64,000 bases of DNA, from positions 11,904,001 through 11,968,000 of the forward strand of contig CM060732.1 of NCBI GenBank assembly GCA_030704615.1, read 5' to 3'. Source of the stretch: Takakia lepidozioides. Lineage: Eukaryota > Streptophyta > Takakiopsida > Takakiales > Takakiaceae. A program made the translations under genes and the position numbers. This document shows positions 1-11,451 of this stretch, piece by piece. A model generated the notes under the pieces. It did not search any database and was not told the DNA's origin. It saw nothing but the letters and a program-made list of their open reading frames with translations. Numbering within the stretch: the first letter of the stretch is position 1; each line of letters starts with the position of its first letter.

Positions 1-11
1 TTTGGTTAAGT

Positions 12-36
12 ACTCTCTCTCTCTCTCTCTCTCTCT
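12..36. repeat. (CT)n microsatellite
   Basis: A run of about twelve CT dinucleotides lies at the left edge. Similar short CT tracts end the two near-copies at about 1170-1240, so this may be the tail of another copy of that small repeat. Confidence 0.8.
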
Positions 37-59
37 TCTGTCCGACTCTGTTCATCTGG

Positions 60-1080
60 GATCAAGGGAAAGATGTGGAGAGTGGTTCATAACTTGTATG
101 CTCACACCAAAGCTGTGTCACTGATAATGGACAGAAGTTTAACTTCTTTGACATAGACCAAGGTGTAGCTCAAGGATGTACCCTCTCCCCTCTACTCTTC
201 AATGTTTTCATCAATCAACTCCTCGAGGATGTGGAAAGTGAGGGATTTGGGTTAATCGTGGGTGCTGCCACCATACCAGCCCTTATGTTTGCGGATGACT
301 TTGCAAACATAAGGGCATACGTGAGACTCCATCCAATCTTCAGGAGGTGATTGATTGCACAAAGCGTTATTAGGCCTGCCTTGGAGTATGCATCGGCAGT
401 ATGGGTTGATAACTCCAACCACGCTAAGTCTCTAGATCCCATTCAAGTGGGGTGCTTAAGGAGTGCATGTCAGCATGCTCCAGAACAGCTAGGGTAGAAG
501 AGATCCTCAAGGATCTGGATCTAAGTCCGCAAGTCTTGACCCTGCTGGATAAATCTGACTTAGAGGCTGTAGTGTCCAAAGCCATGTCGGTTGCCAGGAA
601 ATTGTCTGATGAAATTGAAGTTAGGCAGAAAACTTCCCTGAGCTTGTTGCCAGTCTGTGACATGGGGGAGGCCATCATGGATGACCTCAAGGGTCTACCC
701 ACTCTCGGCACTAGACTGAGCTTTAAACTCAGGGCGGAAGCCTACCTTTGAACAGCAAACAGAAGCAGAGAGGAAAGGGGGATTGCAAATGCCCGTTGTG
801 TGGGCAACCTGAAGACAATAGTCATTTTCCGATTCATTGTCCCGGGTACTCTCACCCGAGAGACGCCCTCTTCAAATCCATCAAGGGAATTGTGCCTGTA
901 CGTACCTCTGTTTACCAACTTTGACAGTCTCAAGGCTGAGCCAAAAGCCTGGGCCCTTTTGTGGCCAACTTATTGGGCAAACCACACACAGCAGATTGAG
1001 GCTTGTGTAAAGGGGTTTCTAGAGGATATCTGGAAAACTCGGATCAATTGTCTGTTCCAAGGTAAGTCATACCACTGACG
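60..1080 (+). mobile_element. Decayed LINE (non-LTR retrotransposon) fragment
   Basis: Translating from 141 gives a reverse-transcriptase segment with the QGCTLSPLLFN block and the catalytic FADD at 288-299, the LINE counterpart of YxDD. It is followed in another frame (about 361-480) by a typical post-RT block containing RPALEYASAVW. A third block (452-751) reads RVEEILKDLDL and recurs on the minus strand at 48.2-48.6 kb. The last block (about 785-900) has a C-x2-C ... H-x4-C zinc-binding signature (CPLCGQPED, then IHCPG), as in the C-terminal domain of plant LINE reverse transcriptases. The frames are broken by stops and small deletions, so this copy is dead. It lies just upstream of the next gene and may have replaced that gene's 5' exons. 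Confidence 0.8.
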
Positions 1081-1119
1081 TAAGCCCCTGGCAAAGGTAG
1101 TTTCTGTCCCTTTGTGTTC

Positions 1120-1255
1120 CGCTCAAACTGGGCGCGGGGTCAATGGCCACAAGGCTATGGCAAACAATGTCTTATGAGTACATTCTCTCTCTCTCTTCTG
1201 GCCACAAGGCTACGGAGTCTTATGAGTACATTCTCTCTCTCTTCTGCCAACTTGA
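1120..1255 (+). repeat. Short dispersed repeat with CT-rich tail (copy 1, internally duplicated)
   Basis: The core (AAACTGGGCGCGGGGTCAAT, then CACAAGGCTA and GTCTTATGAGTACATT, ending in CTCTCTCT) recurs with few changes at about 63760-63830. In this copy the last part (CCACAAGGCTA to CTCTCT) is present twice in tandem, about 1148-1195 and 1201-1240. The conserved core plus simple-repeat tail resembles the 3' end of a small retroelement (SINE or LINE end), but no polymerase III boxes were recognised here. Confidence 0.55.
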
Positions 1256-1296
1256 TTCAATGTCTGTGCATCTCATTTAAATATGCGAATGTGCAG

Positions 1297-2721
1297 GCGG
1301 CTTTTTCCTTTTTGTATGGTGATGATCAGTTCATGCGGCTCTACCACAAGGAAGCTAATGAGGACCCTGACATTGAGGTGTCCAGCTGGACAGCTGATGG
1401 TCAGCGCACTGTAACATTTACGGCCCCTCTTAATGCACCAGCCTTGGTGAGGAAGATTGTTGGTAAGTCACGTCTCCAACATTCTCTTCACATTGTCTTC
1501 AGAGATAATGAAGAGAGAGAAGGTAATGATGCTTAACTTGGAATGCTTTGCCAGTGGTGGGAGGCTGTAGTCTTGCTGGCGTAGGTTCTGTTGGACAATT
1601 CGTAGTTGGCTACAGTCTGGATGCTTAGGCCGAGAAGGGAGGAAAGAGGATGGGAGATGTAAAGAAGCTTTTGTGCTGTCACAGTGACAATGATATTGAC
1701 AGATGGTATAGAGTGATCAAATAAAGATTAGTCTTGCAGGTAGTGATCTTATCCGGATAAGAGAGGTTCAAGAATATGAGAGAGTTGGTAATTGTTTCAC
1801 AATCAAGTCCGACCCAACCACGGAGGGGGCTGCTGGGGAATTATTCAGCACAAAGGGCCAGATTGTGTTAGCACCTGCTGAGAGCGGGAATGGATGCTCA
1901 ATAATGATTGACGCTACTCTTGAGTGCAAGACCTCCATTTGGGGTGTCCAAGGTACTTCTTTTCCCAATTTTTTGTCCTCACTCTTAAAATTTCTTTTCT
2001 GTCTGTGTTGAGCCTGTGTCTGCTTCAACCAAGTCCTCTCCTTGAGCTGCTAGATCAAAAGCAAGATGCTGTGCGTCTGGCTGTGAGTGTGCTCTTAAAG
2101 TGACTAAGCAGTAAAGGTTTGATGTGGTCAGGTACCACAGAGAGTTTCATGGAGGTGAAAGCCAAGAAATCATTTGAGAATTGGATGGCAATTGCACGAA
2201 AGTTCTGCGAAGAACAAGTGGCACTAGCAGGACAGGCCCTCCTTCCTTTCACCTGCATTGAAGAAGAGGAGTCGCATAGCTCTGACGATGACAAGTTCTA
2301 CGACCCTGAAGACAGGGAGGATGTGGATGACCAGCCACACAACCAAAGCGCAGATGCCAATGAACAGAGAACTATCAGCCAAGCCATCGAAGGACGTGTC
2401 TCAGGAGGAGCGGAACCTCTTCAAATAGGATCTGAGGGCAAGTCTGAGCTAGATATGTGGTTTGTAAAATCAGTAATGAGAGAACTCAATTGCCTCCGAA
2501 TTTCGAGCGAGGCGGCACAAGCGCATCTTGTGAATCTGGGAGCCAAGCTGCAACGATTGGAGGATGACGTTGGGTTCATGAAATCTAAAGTGCAGTTGCC
2601 ACCGTCAGAAGATAGGCTTTTTTCCCCCAGAGCTACCTGGACTCTTGTTGGCCTTGGTGTCACCACTGGTGTGCTTTTGGGAGTAGGGCATGCTTATTTG
2701 AAATCCAAGTCGGAAAGGTAA
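1297..2721 (+). CDS. VASt/START-like domain protein with C-terminal membrane anchor (3' exons)
   Basis: Three exons fit by splice signals and phase: 1297-1462, 1740-1952 and 2132-2721 (stop TAA), giving 322 residues of an incomplete protein. Residues about 1-150 resemble the plant VASt (DUF4782) or SRPBCC lipid-binding fold: an opening FLYGDDQFMRLYHKE block, a W near the start of the sheet, GCSIMIDATLECK, IWGVQG, and a last helix ESFMEVKAKKSFENW. A long acidic, Ser-rich linker (EEEESHSSDDD) and a possible coiled-coil segment follow. The protein ends with one hydrophobic span (TLVGLGVTTGVLLGVGHAYL) and a basic tail KSKSER, as in tail-anchored proteins. The usual upstream GRAM domain and start codon were not found, and a LINE occupies the place. 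Role inferred only: membrane-associated lipid or sterol binding. The domain name is tentative; the gene itself is well supported. Confidence 0.65.
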
Positions 2722-3787
2722 AGTAGTGAATCCATTTATTGAGTTGATCATACCGGGCCTTCATCAAAGCTTTACCTGTAATTACTTATGTGTACTTAAT
2801 TAATGTAGTTTGTAGCTACCTCAAGACAATTATTGTGCCTTCCAGTAAGGTGAGGAGGTGCAGAGTTTTGCCCAAACTTGGACCTTTTTAAATGTGAAAG
2901 GAGGAGGTTGGGATATTCTTAACGTTGTCAAATGAATTTCAACAGTCCATATCTCATTCTGGAGAGGTATTGGGATATGGTCGGTGGATGATGGTATAAC
3001 CAGAAAAGAATCCTCGGTAGTGTCCCTCATTTCAAGCCAAGAAATGAAGATCTCTTGAGGGGTTTCTTCTATTTCCTACAGCATGCTATTAGGCTGACAG
3101 CCTGGGTGATGTGGGGTTCAAACATTGGACCTTCTATCTGCTCCTCTGTGACTACATTCTTGATTCACATGATATTAGGGACTAAAAAGGCTTCCTCTGG
3201 GAGTGATGTGATCCACCTCTACCAAAGGCCATGTGGTTTGGACCAATGTTGGGCGGTTACTTAAATTTCTTTCTAATACCAGGCGGCTACCTATCCAGTT
3301 ATATATATATATATGACCGGCAGAGGTGGAAAAATGAAATAACCGGTCGCCACTTACAGGGCAAAATTGGCCCGGTCACGCGATAAAATCCCATATTGAT
3401 TGCCCATAATCAGAACCCCGTGGAGGACATAAACCGGGGTGTGCCATCCTGGGTGCATAGTGGGAGGGGAGGGGGTTGGTAGAATGTGAGCACACCGGTG
3501 AGCACAAATGGCGTGAGCACAAACCCACGGTCATGGGGGTTTATGTTTTTAAACCGCGGTCATAGGAGCTATATGTTTTCAAAACGGAATAAAACCCCAA
3601 AACCCTAATACGAAATAAGAACCCATAATGTATATCTAGAAGCTCCAAGTTCCATATATCTACAGCTTTGGTATTCTACAAAAGAATAACACGTTAAAGA
3701 AAAAACAAAGTCACAATAACCAACACCATCCAAAACACACAAATACCAAACAATAGTTGAACAATTTAATATAATGAGGCAAACAAC

Positions 3788-3904
3788 GGGTTTCGTTAAC
3801 GAAATAAATCAAGGTATCGGGTTTCTCCAACGAAATGGTGGATTTTGCCAAAGAAATAGTGGGTTTCCCCAACGAAATAGCGGATTTCGTCGGCGAAATT
3901 TCTA
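3788..3904. repeat. Minisatellite of ~21-31 bp units with TTTC...GAAA palindromes
   Basis: Five successive degenerate units read GGGTTTC-nnnn-AACGAAATrGTG. The first contains the perfect palindrome TTTCGTTAACGAAA (3791-3804). The others keep TTTC (or TTTT) paired with GAAA across 4-6 bases. A further related palindromic unit (GTTTCGTGGGCGAAAC) lies at about 3934-3950. Confidence 0.75.
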
Positions 3905-3997
3905 AGTATCGTTGCGTAGGTCATTATCTTATGGTTTCGTGGGCGAAACAATATGTATTGTGTTTGGTGATAGGGTGACTAACCCATCTACGTGTGG

Positions 3998-4019
3998 CTT
4001 GTGCTCACATGAGCACAAG
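3998..4019. repeat. Perfect hairpin, 10-bp arms, 2-nt loop
   Basis: CTTGTGCTCA at 3998-4007 is the exact reverse complement of TGAGCACAAG at 4010-4019. The arm sequence GAGCACAA recurs singly around 3488-3520 and 4052. Confidence 0.85.
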
Positions 4020-4460
4020 CCTCCTCACATGCGCACAATTTGGTCCCGTGAGCACAAATTTCCAATTTTAGTTTTGCCGCAACAACTTTTCGGGAATATT
4101 CGTGAATTTTCGGGCATTTTGTCTTTTGCGCACGCGAGCACGCGCACAGCGGCGCTCAAACCTCCATAATCGGCCAGCCCAGCCGAATCAGCAGTACACC
4201 CTAGGTGGCCGATTCGGCCTGAGAATTAGTCTTAAAAAGCGGCAGAATACTCAACACCTGATTTTAACGTATAGGGTAATGCCCTGAGTGGAGGGCATTC
4301 CCGGATTTAAGGGCCTGAAGCCTAGGGCGGTAACGATGAATTCTGCTTTTTAACGGCACGATAAATACAAATACGCAGGTCCACCACAATAGGCTCCGTC
4401 CTTTGGTGTTTTTGTGGTTGTTGTTTTATACTTTTTCTAGGGCTTCATGAATCATTCCCA

Positions 4461-4665
4461 TCAACCCTCCATAGAGTAAGCTTAATGGATAAGCATAGTT
4501 CTCTCCCTAAAGATGTCTCCACAATGCCTCTACCCTTGCGGGTCCCATCAACCCTCTAAAGACTAGGCTCTCTCTCTCTCTAGGCTTAATGGATAAGCCT
4601 GGTTCTCCGTTCTCCGCCTAGGCAAGAAGTCTCCACAATGCCTCTATCCCTTGCGGGACAGAGCC
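4461..4665. repeat. Imperfect tandem duplication, ~90-115-bp units
   Basis: Two successive copies share AACCCTC, GGCTTAATGGATAAGC (first copy AGCTTAATGGATAAGC), GTCTCCACAATGCCTCTA and CCTTGCGGG. The second copy also contains a CT microsatellite (about 4567-4582). Confidence 0.7.
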
Positions 4666-5960
4666 AACAAAAGTTTTTGGCAGTGCTTTACAATGGCCCC
4701 TAAGACAATATCATTGTGTCTGCATCGAAGGACCAAAGAGTGCTGCCTGGGCCACTGTTGGGGACATATGGCTCTTTCTTTCAGTGCTCATTGCCCCAAG
4801 CTGCCATGACCAAGGAAGCATGCATACTTTTATAGGAAGGGTCACTCCCACGGCCTCCCTAAATTTTCGAGCACCCTCCTTCCCACTCAAAATTATGAAG
4901 GGCGAATGATCCTTCAACCCAAACGTGAAAAACTCGGAAATTTGGAGGCGGAGGCATCTTCCGTGCCTTCCAAAAGCCGGAATCTTTCGGCCCAGGGGGT
5001 TCCTTGAATTACAAAGAATGTTTTCCCGGCGTGAATGAAGATTTTAGAGTAATTCTGGAATGATTCATATCAACAGACGGCCTAATTCCAACTCAGAAAA
5101 CTACGTTGAACAGTCAGTAACCTGTCCGTCTACCGTATGCTTAACAAGCCCATCCAAACAGTCCATCACCATGAATTAGACGAGCCTACCTGCAGGTTTA
5201 TAATAATTAATAGTAATAAGGCATTGAATAATGAAATGGTGAATAGGTAATAAGCCGCCTCGTGACTTTGGAACCCACGCGTTTGTCGTCGGTCTTCCGG
5301 AATAATAAGTACTCTACCCAATAGATTATACTACCGTCCACCGGAAAGTTTGACCGTATCAGAGGAAACCAGAAAATAAACATATGTACCATTGGTATGA
5401 TTGGTATGCGCGTTCCAAATCCATTGGACAAGAGAACGGACCATCAGTCATAGAAGGAAGGTGACAAGGGAAGAGACGAGAAGGAGACGGGGAAAGGAGG
5501 TGGTCGTTCGATGTGAAGTCACTGTAAGGATCGTAGTAGACTTGGATTGTGAAGGCAGCATTCTTGTATGACATCACTGCAAGAATCCTATTGTGTGTGT
5601 TTTTGGGAGCTGAAATTCAGACTAAAGCTGAAAGCTTGGAGGATATAGTGCAGGTGAGAAAGTTGAAATCTTGGGTGGATCGAACGGCAAGGTGTTTGAA
5701 GAGAACGGGCATAGAATTGGGGAGAGGATCGACGGAACAAGCAAGATTTGTTTCAAGCTGAAGTTTTAGAGTAGGTAGGGAGTAGGGAGTCAATCGGGGA
5801 GCAGTCAGAAGCGGAGAAGAAAGTTCTGAGATCGTCACAGATCGAAGGAACAGACTCTAAACTTTCGGCTCGGCCGACTTGGAAGAAGAAAAGGAACTTG
5901 GCGCCGGCGGCATTTGATATCACTGAAAGATTATCGCACAACGACCACTGTGAAGCAGCG

Positions 5961-8055
5961 ATGGCTTTCGGAGTGCGAGGAATGGTTGGGGATAATCCCT
6001 GCAAAGACAAGATCGCGGAGGGCGTCGAGTTGTGTCCATTCTTAAGGAATATTGGGGATGCAACTACCTTCTCCTTCTCCTCTTTCAAGTTTCCTACTCC
6101 TGTAAGTCCTCGCTCTTGATGCCCTATGTCTGCCCGCCTGTTTCCTTTCTCTCCCTCTGTCCCTCCCCTTCCAATCCCCCTTCTGAACGTTTCTTTCTCT
6201 TTTTCCCCGTTCGTCGCTCGTTTTGAACCCTTGACTCCTTTTCCTCTCCCCCACCCCACCCGAACCTACCTTTGCTCTTCTCTTCCTAACACCTCCTTCA
6301 CCCGACATCTTCTCTCCCTCCACCCCCCAGCCAGGCACCTGGGCTATGGCCCGAACAAAGTGTGCTGAGTACTAGGATGGAATCAATTTCCAACTCTCCG
6401 AAAACAACTTGCCAGTTGACTGGTGTATAACTCTTTACCGTTTATTCTCTTCCTGTTTCTGTCTCACTCACAAACCCGCTCACTTCAGAAAGGAGGGCTT
6501 ATTACTGAGTCTTGACAGAATGACATGACCTCACCCATGGGGCATTTCTTTGGGACTCTGGTATCCACACACTTGGTTTTTTATTCCTACCCTTGCCAAG
6601 TCGGGCTGAATCTAATACGCCGGTGGGGTCACATTGCTGCAACCTGCCCTGGAAGATTGTTTTCCCAGAAGGGCTGTGAGCCATAGCCAAGTGTGACTTT
6701 CTTTCCTTCCTCTGGAGACACTCTAAGATGCGCCTCTCTTGTTCTCTACATTTGCAGAGCAAAGCTGTGCGGGGTCCAATATTTGAGGATGGCCCTGGTT
6801 TTGAAAATGCATTCCGGCTTTTCCATGGGCAAGATGGAGTGGTTCCGTTGTCTGAAAGGTCAAAACCGGAAGCCAGCAGTGCTCACTGGGTGGACAGCTC
6901 CAAGGCTACAAATATGGCATTTCACCCTTTGTCAGCATCTGCAGCTGCAATCAGTCTCTCCCCATTTGGGGCATCAGGACCATTCAGCTTCGATGCCTTC
7001 ATGGCCAGGCAGAATGCAAGCAAGTCCAACAAAAAGCAGCCAAACAGAAAGGAATCAAGCTCTGAGAAGACTTCGAAGTCAGAGGTCAATTCAAAGCCAA
7101 CCAACCTTTCCCCTCTGACACTCATCATGTTTAGGGGTTGGGTTATTCATTACCCTTTTTAGGCTCCTCCTATAGGAAATGCTTGTGTCTGGTGGCAGTT
7201 CTTGCTTGAGTTTGTTTCATGATCAGAGCCGATCAACTCTGCAACTTTGATAGTCAACCCTCTTCCAGGCAAGATAAAGTATGTGCCTATCTTCATTTCT
7301 AGATCTTCTCTCAGAGATTCTGACAAAGGTTGCCGTTGCTGATTGTGAAGCAGGGACCAAGCCATGAAGCTATGGGGAGTGAATGGTTAGCCACAGGGAA
7401 TTGTCCAATTGCAAAGTCATTTCGGGCTGTAAGCGGGGTGTTGCCATTAGTTGCGAAGATGTTGCAACCGCCTCAAGGGATGAAGTATAAATGTCCTCCT
7501 GCTATTGTGGCGGCACGGGCAGCTTTGGCCAGAACATCTGCAGTGAAAGCTCTAAGGCCTCAAGCGTTACCAACCAAGGTGCTTGCAATTGGGCTTCTAG
7601 GAATGGCCATGAATGTTCCTCTGGGAGTCTGGAGAGAGCACACCAAAAAGTTTTCACCTCAGTGGATCATGGCTGTCCATGCCACTGTTCCTTTTATTGC
7701 TATGTTGCGCAAGGCTGTCAACATGCCGAAGTATGCAATGGCCTTCACAATTGGATCTGCCATTCTTGGGCAGGCTCTTGGAGCTCGTGCAGAGAGAGTG
7801 CGTTTGACCGAGCTAAAGGCCACTACTGGTGCTTCAATTGGGTTGGAACAGCCAAAACAAATTGCAGGACCCTTAAGTTGTGAACCAGGCAAAGCTGTTT
7901 TGCAAAAAAGTAAACTGACTCTTGAAATGTCTAAGATAGAGGAGGAGAAACGACACGTTGTGGTACCAAAGGCCCTTCAATGTGGTTCAGACACTCAGCT
8001 GGAGGGCTCCTTGAGTATCATGAGTCCTTCATTGCGGCCGGTCGGTGCGTGTTGA
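5961..8055 (+). CDS. Conserved plant protein of unknown function
   Basis: Three exons in compatible phase 0: 5961-6101, 6758-7084 and 7354-8055 (stop TGA), giving 389 residues. The start is the ATG at 5961; the longer reading frame upstream has no ATG. The N-terminal part contains ELCPFLRNIG and AVRGPIFEDGPGF, followed by a Ser/Lys-rich linker (SKSNKKQPNRKESSSEKTSK). The third exon opens with HEAMGSEWLATGNCPIAKS and AVSGVLPLVAKMLQPP. Two hydrophobic stretches (LAIGLLGMAMNVPLGVW; FTIGSAILGQALGA) suggest a membrane protein. I recognise this as a widely conserved plant family without a known function and assign none. Intron 1 (6102-6757) is strongly pyrimidine-rich at 6120-6330. Confidence 0.8.
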
Positions 8056-9462
8056 TTGTTGTAGTAGGCTGAAAGAATCCAGGGAGAAACACCTTCCATA
8101 CTGAAACTAATTTCTTACATTCTTTCATTGACAATTTTTCGAGGCGCAGGTGGCAGAAGTATTGAGGTTCTTAATAACGGGCATGACAAGTGTCACATTG
8201 AAGTGTACAATTGTACATGGATTTATTGGTTCCATGCTGTTCCAGTAACACCATTCAGGTTTTGGCCAATCAATAAGGCAGAGAGGCGATATGTTATCGA
8301 TTCCCTTCCATCATTTTACTTCCTCCCCGCTACACATGTTTTGGTGACAGTATGTTTTTCAGGTACCCATATATGCTACCAGTAATTATAAGCGGTTGTT
8401 GGCTACAGAGGAATTCGTCATGGACTTTGTTGCGAAGTTGGGCCAAGGGTGAGCAATGTCCAATCTCAGTATAAGTTGGAAGAGTTGTGGCAGTAGGCAT
8501 GCAGACTGAGGTGATACATAAGAACATATCAGCTAGCATTTACAACATACATGATCAAGCAGTAGAGAGGGACAGAAGACATTGGGGAGGGATTGTGCAA
8601 TGCTAGCCACCCAGTGCACAAGTGCCCTTGCCACACTCTACAATTGTGAGAAAGAGGCAATGCACTCATCCATCTTTGCCTTGATGGAAACCTTGTGGAT
8701 ATACACCAGTGCACAGCCTGGCCATTCCAGAGAAGTGGGGAAGATTGACATAGGAGGGCAGGGCAAGAGAAAACAAAAAGTTGCCATGAACAAGCAGTCC
8801 CTCCTCGCTCCATGAGCACATACGACACCATACGGGGAGAAGGTGATTAGCAACCAATTTGGAGTTGGGACCTATATCCAAACAGAAAGAAATTTGTCAA
8901 GTACAGAACACAGTCTAATTTAAGTGCCACTCATCTTCATTGCTCTTGGTGACAAACACACAATGCTTCCAACTCGGATTCATGGTTTGCAACTACCTTC
9001 AGAAATGTGATGTTTGCTGCCAGCGTCCCCTCACACTGGGCCACCTACAGCCATTGGCAGGCAATTCAACTTACAAAAATTGCAACCCATGTATCAGCCA
9101 TGTTCCAGCAAGAAATCTTCACCAGCAGCACTTGTTGAGAAGTCCATGCATTGTGACCTCTACAGGAGGAATCAATGGCAGACCACAGGAATGTAATCGA
9201 GGACAATAGCTCGCACCTTTGGTACCGTAGTTGACAATGGGTAAGTAAACAGATGAGTAATATCCCAATACGTAGGCTAAGAATCACACCCATACTAACT
9301 TTGACACAGGTTGCACACTGGACAATATCAGCCACTTGGAATGAGACTTGTAAAATGCCAGAATTGCTGGCCAGAAGCATTATGTAAGGCTGCTCAGTAG
9401 CTTAAAGACAACGGCAATCCCAAATTGGGTAAAACTACAGCTAAATTCCGTAAAAACTTTGT
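8056..9462. other. Intergenic region between convergent genes, nothing recognised
   Basis: Only short overlapping ORFs on both strands were found, none with a recognisable domain. The part near 8056-8460 may be 3' UTR of the preceding gene, and the part before 9463 the 3' UTR of the minus-strand bS6 gene. Confidence 0.5.
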
Positions 9463-10372
9463 TTATGCTTTCAGCCTGAAGGTCGTGGATCGAATAATAT
9501 CGTCATCTGCATTCAACTTCTTCTGTAAAGCAAGCTGGCTGTCTGGCTTAGTAACATAAGTGAACAACAGGTAGATACCATCCAAATATCTGCTGGCAAC
9601 ACCTCCCATGTTCTTTGTCTTTATGTTGTAAGCAAGAGGCTGCATGCCTCTATTGAACATCTCCACATCCAGTCCACCACCAGCAATAATCGCCTGCATC
9701 AAACCCAACTCTAGTATTTTAGCATGGTGCCAAACAATTCCTTGGAACTGCACTACTCATGGACTGCATCCTCCCAAGACAGCAGCCTTGCTAAAACGGC
9801 AAGGGCATGCCTTTCCATCAATGCCTGGGAGTCAGTGACTCCTGACTTCTTCACTATCAATCAACCTTGTGCCACAGGAGAAGGCATTGGAACAGCCATA
9901 TCTTAGACAACCTTTATACGAATAACGCAACGCATAAGAGCAAATGGGACGAGGCAGCTACCTCCTCATAGCGATGAGTAAGAGTAAGTCGCTGTTCCTC
10001 GGATAGATCAGGACGCAAGACGGCCATTGTCTCATATCGCTGCAAGCCTGGGGGGTATTGACGGATTTCCCTTTGCCCTAATCCAAGATCTCCAACTCCC
10101 TCAGAATCCTCATCCATTCCTGTCAAAGAATCCTGCATGGCCACAGCCCTTGCTGACACTACCATTCCACGGAACCAGGCCGGCGTCACCTCCTTTCTGC
10201 CATGCCTCCCCGAATTCGCCTTCCCTCTCCACAACGACATGGTGCCAAACATAGCCGAGGCCGACGATGCTGTGCTCACCAGAACCGCATTGCTGCTGCT
10301 GCTGGCAGCACTGCTCAAACCCACAAGCCCTGCTGTCAGAGCAGGAGCTGAGGTTGCAGCCGCGAGCGCCAT
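9463..10372 (-). CDS. Plastid-type 30S ribosomal protein S6 (bS6c)
   Basis: Two minus-strand exons: 10372-9962 and 9693-9463 (stop), joined in phase 0, giving 213 residues. The second ATG of the frame (10372) is preferred because it opens with MALAAATSAPALTAG, a transit-peptide-like Ala/Ser-rich segment; another ATG lies at 10399. The mature part starts with the bS6 signature YETMAVLRPDLSEEQ. The second exon has AGGGLDVEMFNRGMQPLAY and ends with the family's LNADDDIIRSTTFRLK. bS6 binds 16S rRNA with bS18 in the central domain of the small ribosomal subunit. The transit peptide and plant context indicate the chloroplast ribosome, made in the cytosol and imported. The gap between the exons (9694-9961) has a clean donor GAG|GTAGCT and acceptor TGCAG. 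Confidence 0.88.
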
Positions 10373-10605
10373 AGCTCGCACTTTCTGGACAAAGTACACC
10401 CACCCAAATCAGCCAAAGCCCCTTCTCGCCTTCTCGTCTAATTACCCCGTTAACAGACTCCGAAAAACTTTCAAGACGAGATTCCCACAGCGACAGTGAG
10501 GAAGAAGAGTTCACGCGTGCGAGCGAGAGGGGATTTATCCACTAGGCTCAGCCAGTGGTAAGTGGACATGCCACCGTATTATCCACTCGAATCCGGTGCC
10601 CACTG

Positions 10606-10629
10606 GGTATGTTGTATGTTGTATGTTGT
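10606..10629. repeat. Short tandem repeat of a 7-bp TGTTGTA unit
   Basis: Three direct copies of TATGTTG sit just before the 0.8-kb dispersed repeat. Confidence 0.7.
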
Positions 10630-10637
10630 CCCATCAG

Positions 10638-11451
10638 TAACTAGAGAAAGAAAGAAGGAAAAACATTCATAACATCCGCAGAGAGGAAAAACCGAAATGA
10701 TCTTAGTGATCAGCAGAGTAGAGTCAGGGTAACTGCAAGGAATGCTGGTTGTCCAGAAAGTAAGGGAGACATGGAAACTCAGAATGAGTCAAGCAAGTCA
10801 GGCACATTCCCACTTGAACCTCTATAGTTACCATTTTTGCTCCAATGTAGCTGTTCTTCTAGAGTCCAGGGTCAACTGCTTTACAGTTACCTTCAGGTAG
10901 CTAAACCTGAGGGTTTATGTGGATTCAACAGCTCCATCAGAGCTGTGCATTGGGGAAATTACCAACATTATTTAAGGAGTATGACTTATGAGGCTCTTTT
11001 TCCGACCTTCACTGCATCCCTTGAATCTTTCAGCCCCCAGTCCCAGGTTGTTAATTTTTTATGTCTATTTTTCTTGGCAAGGGAGGGTAGCTATGACGAG
11101 TGTAGTCATTAATTGTAGTTTGCTGTAGCTGTCTGGATATAGACCTAGCACCCAGTTTGTATTGAGCAGGAAAAGGGGCGAGGGTGATGGGGGCTAGGGA
11201 GGAGAGAGCAGGGGGGCACTTCTAGAGCCTATCATAAGATAAACCCTTACTGAAATCGTTTTGTGACTTCTTCAATGTGGTGTTACAAATACCATCTAAG
11301 GGCATGTGGAATGACAGGAGAAGCTTATTTTGCAAGAATCTCTTCCAAAAGAGGTGAACACCCACTGATGCCTTTCATGATTTGACTGACTCTTTTAGTG
11401 AAGTCAGAATATACAAGTGAATCTGGATAAACTCCACCCTACACCAGTGGT
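10638..11451. repeat. ~0.8-kb dispersed repeat, copy A
   Basis: From ACTAGAGAAAGAAAGAAGGA to CACCAGTGG the sequence matches 56128-56950 closely over its whole length, with scattered substitutions and a few small indels. It has no long ORF. Both copies begin with AACATTCATAACATCCGC, which resembles the reversed 3' end of the LINE family in this window, so it may be a LINE-mobilised or LINE-derived unit. Confidence 0.75.

Larger units (their letters stand above)
2722..5960. other. Intergenic region, repeat-rich, no gene recognised
   Basis: No convincing exon was found. The region holds an AT dinucleotide run (about 3301-3314), many copies of the word GAGCACAA or its complement (3488-4050), a palindromic minisatellite (3788-3904), a perfect hairpin (3998-4019) and an imperfect ~100-bp tandem duplication (4461-4665). 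The ORF at 5549-5761 has no recognisable similarity and probably belongs to the leader of the next gene. Confidence 0.6.

Noticed and set aside
5898-5960. Longer N-terminus for the conserved plant gene from 5898
   Set aside because: The codon there is TTG; the first ATG in frame is 5961.
6042-6338. Arg/Gly/Glu-rich minus-strand ORFs at about 5753-6338
   Set aside because: They are the complement of a pyrimidine-rich intron; the low complexity explains the open frames.
7491-7892. Cys-rich plus-strand ORF 7491-7883 and minus ORF 7659-7892
   Set aside because: Both are alternative frames of the well-supported third exon of the gene at 5961-8055.
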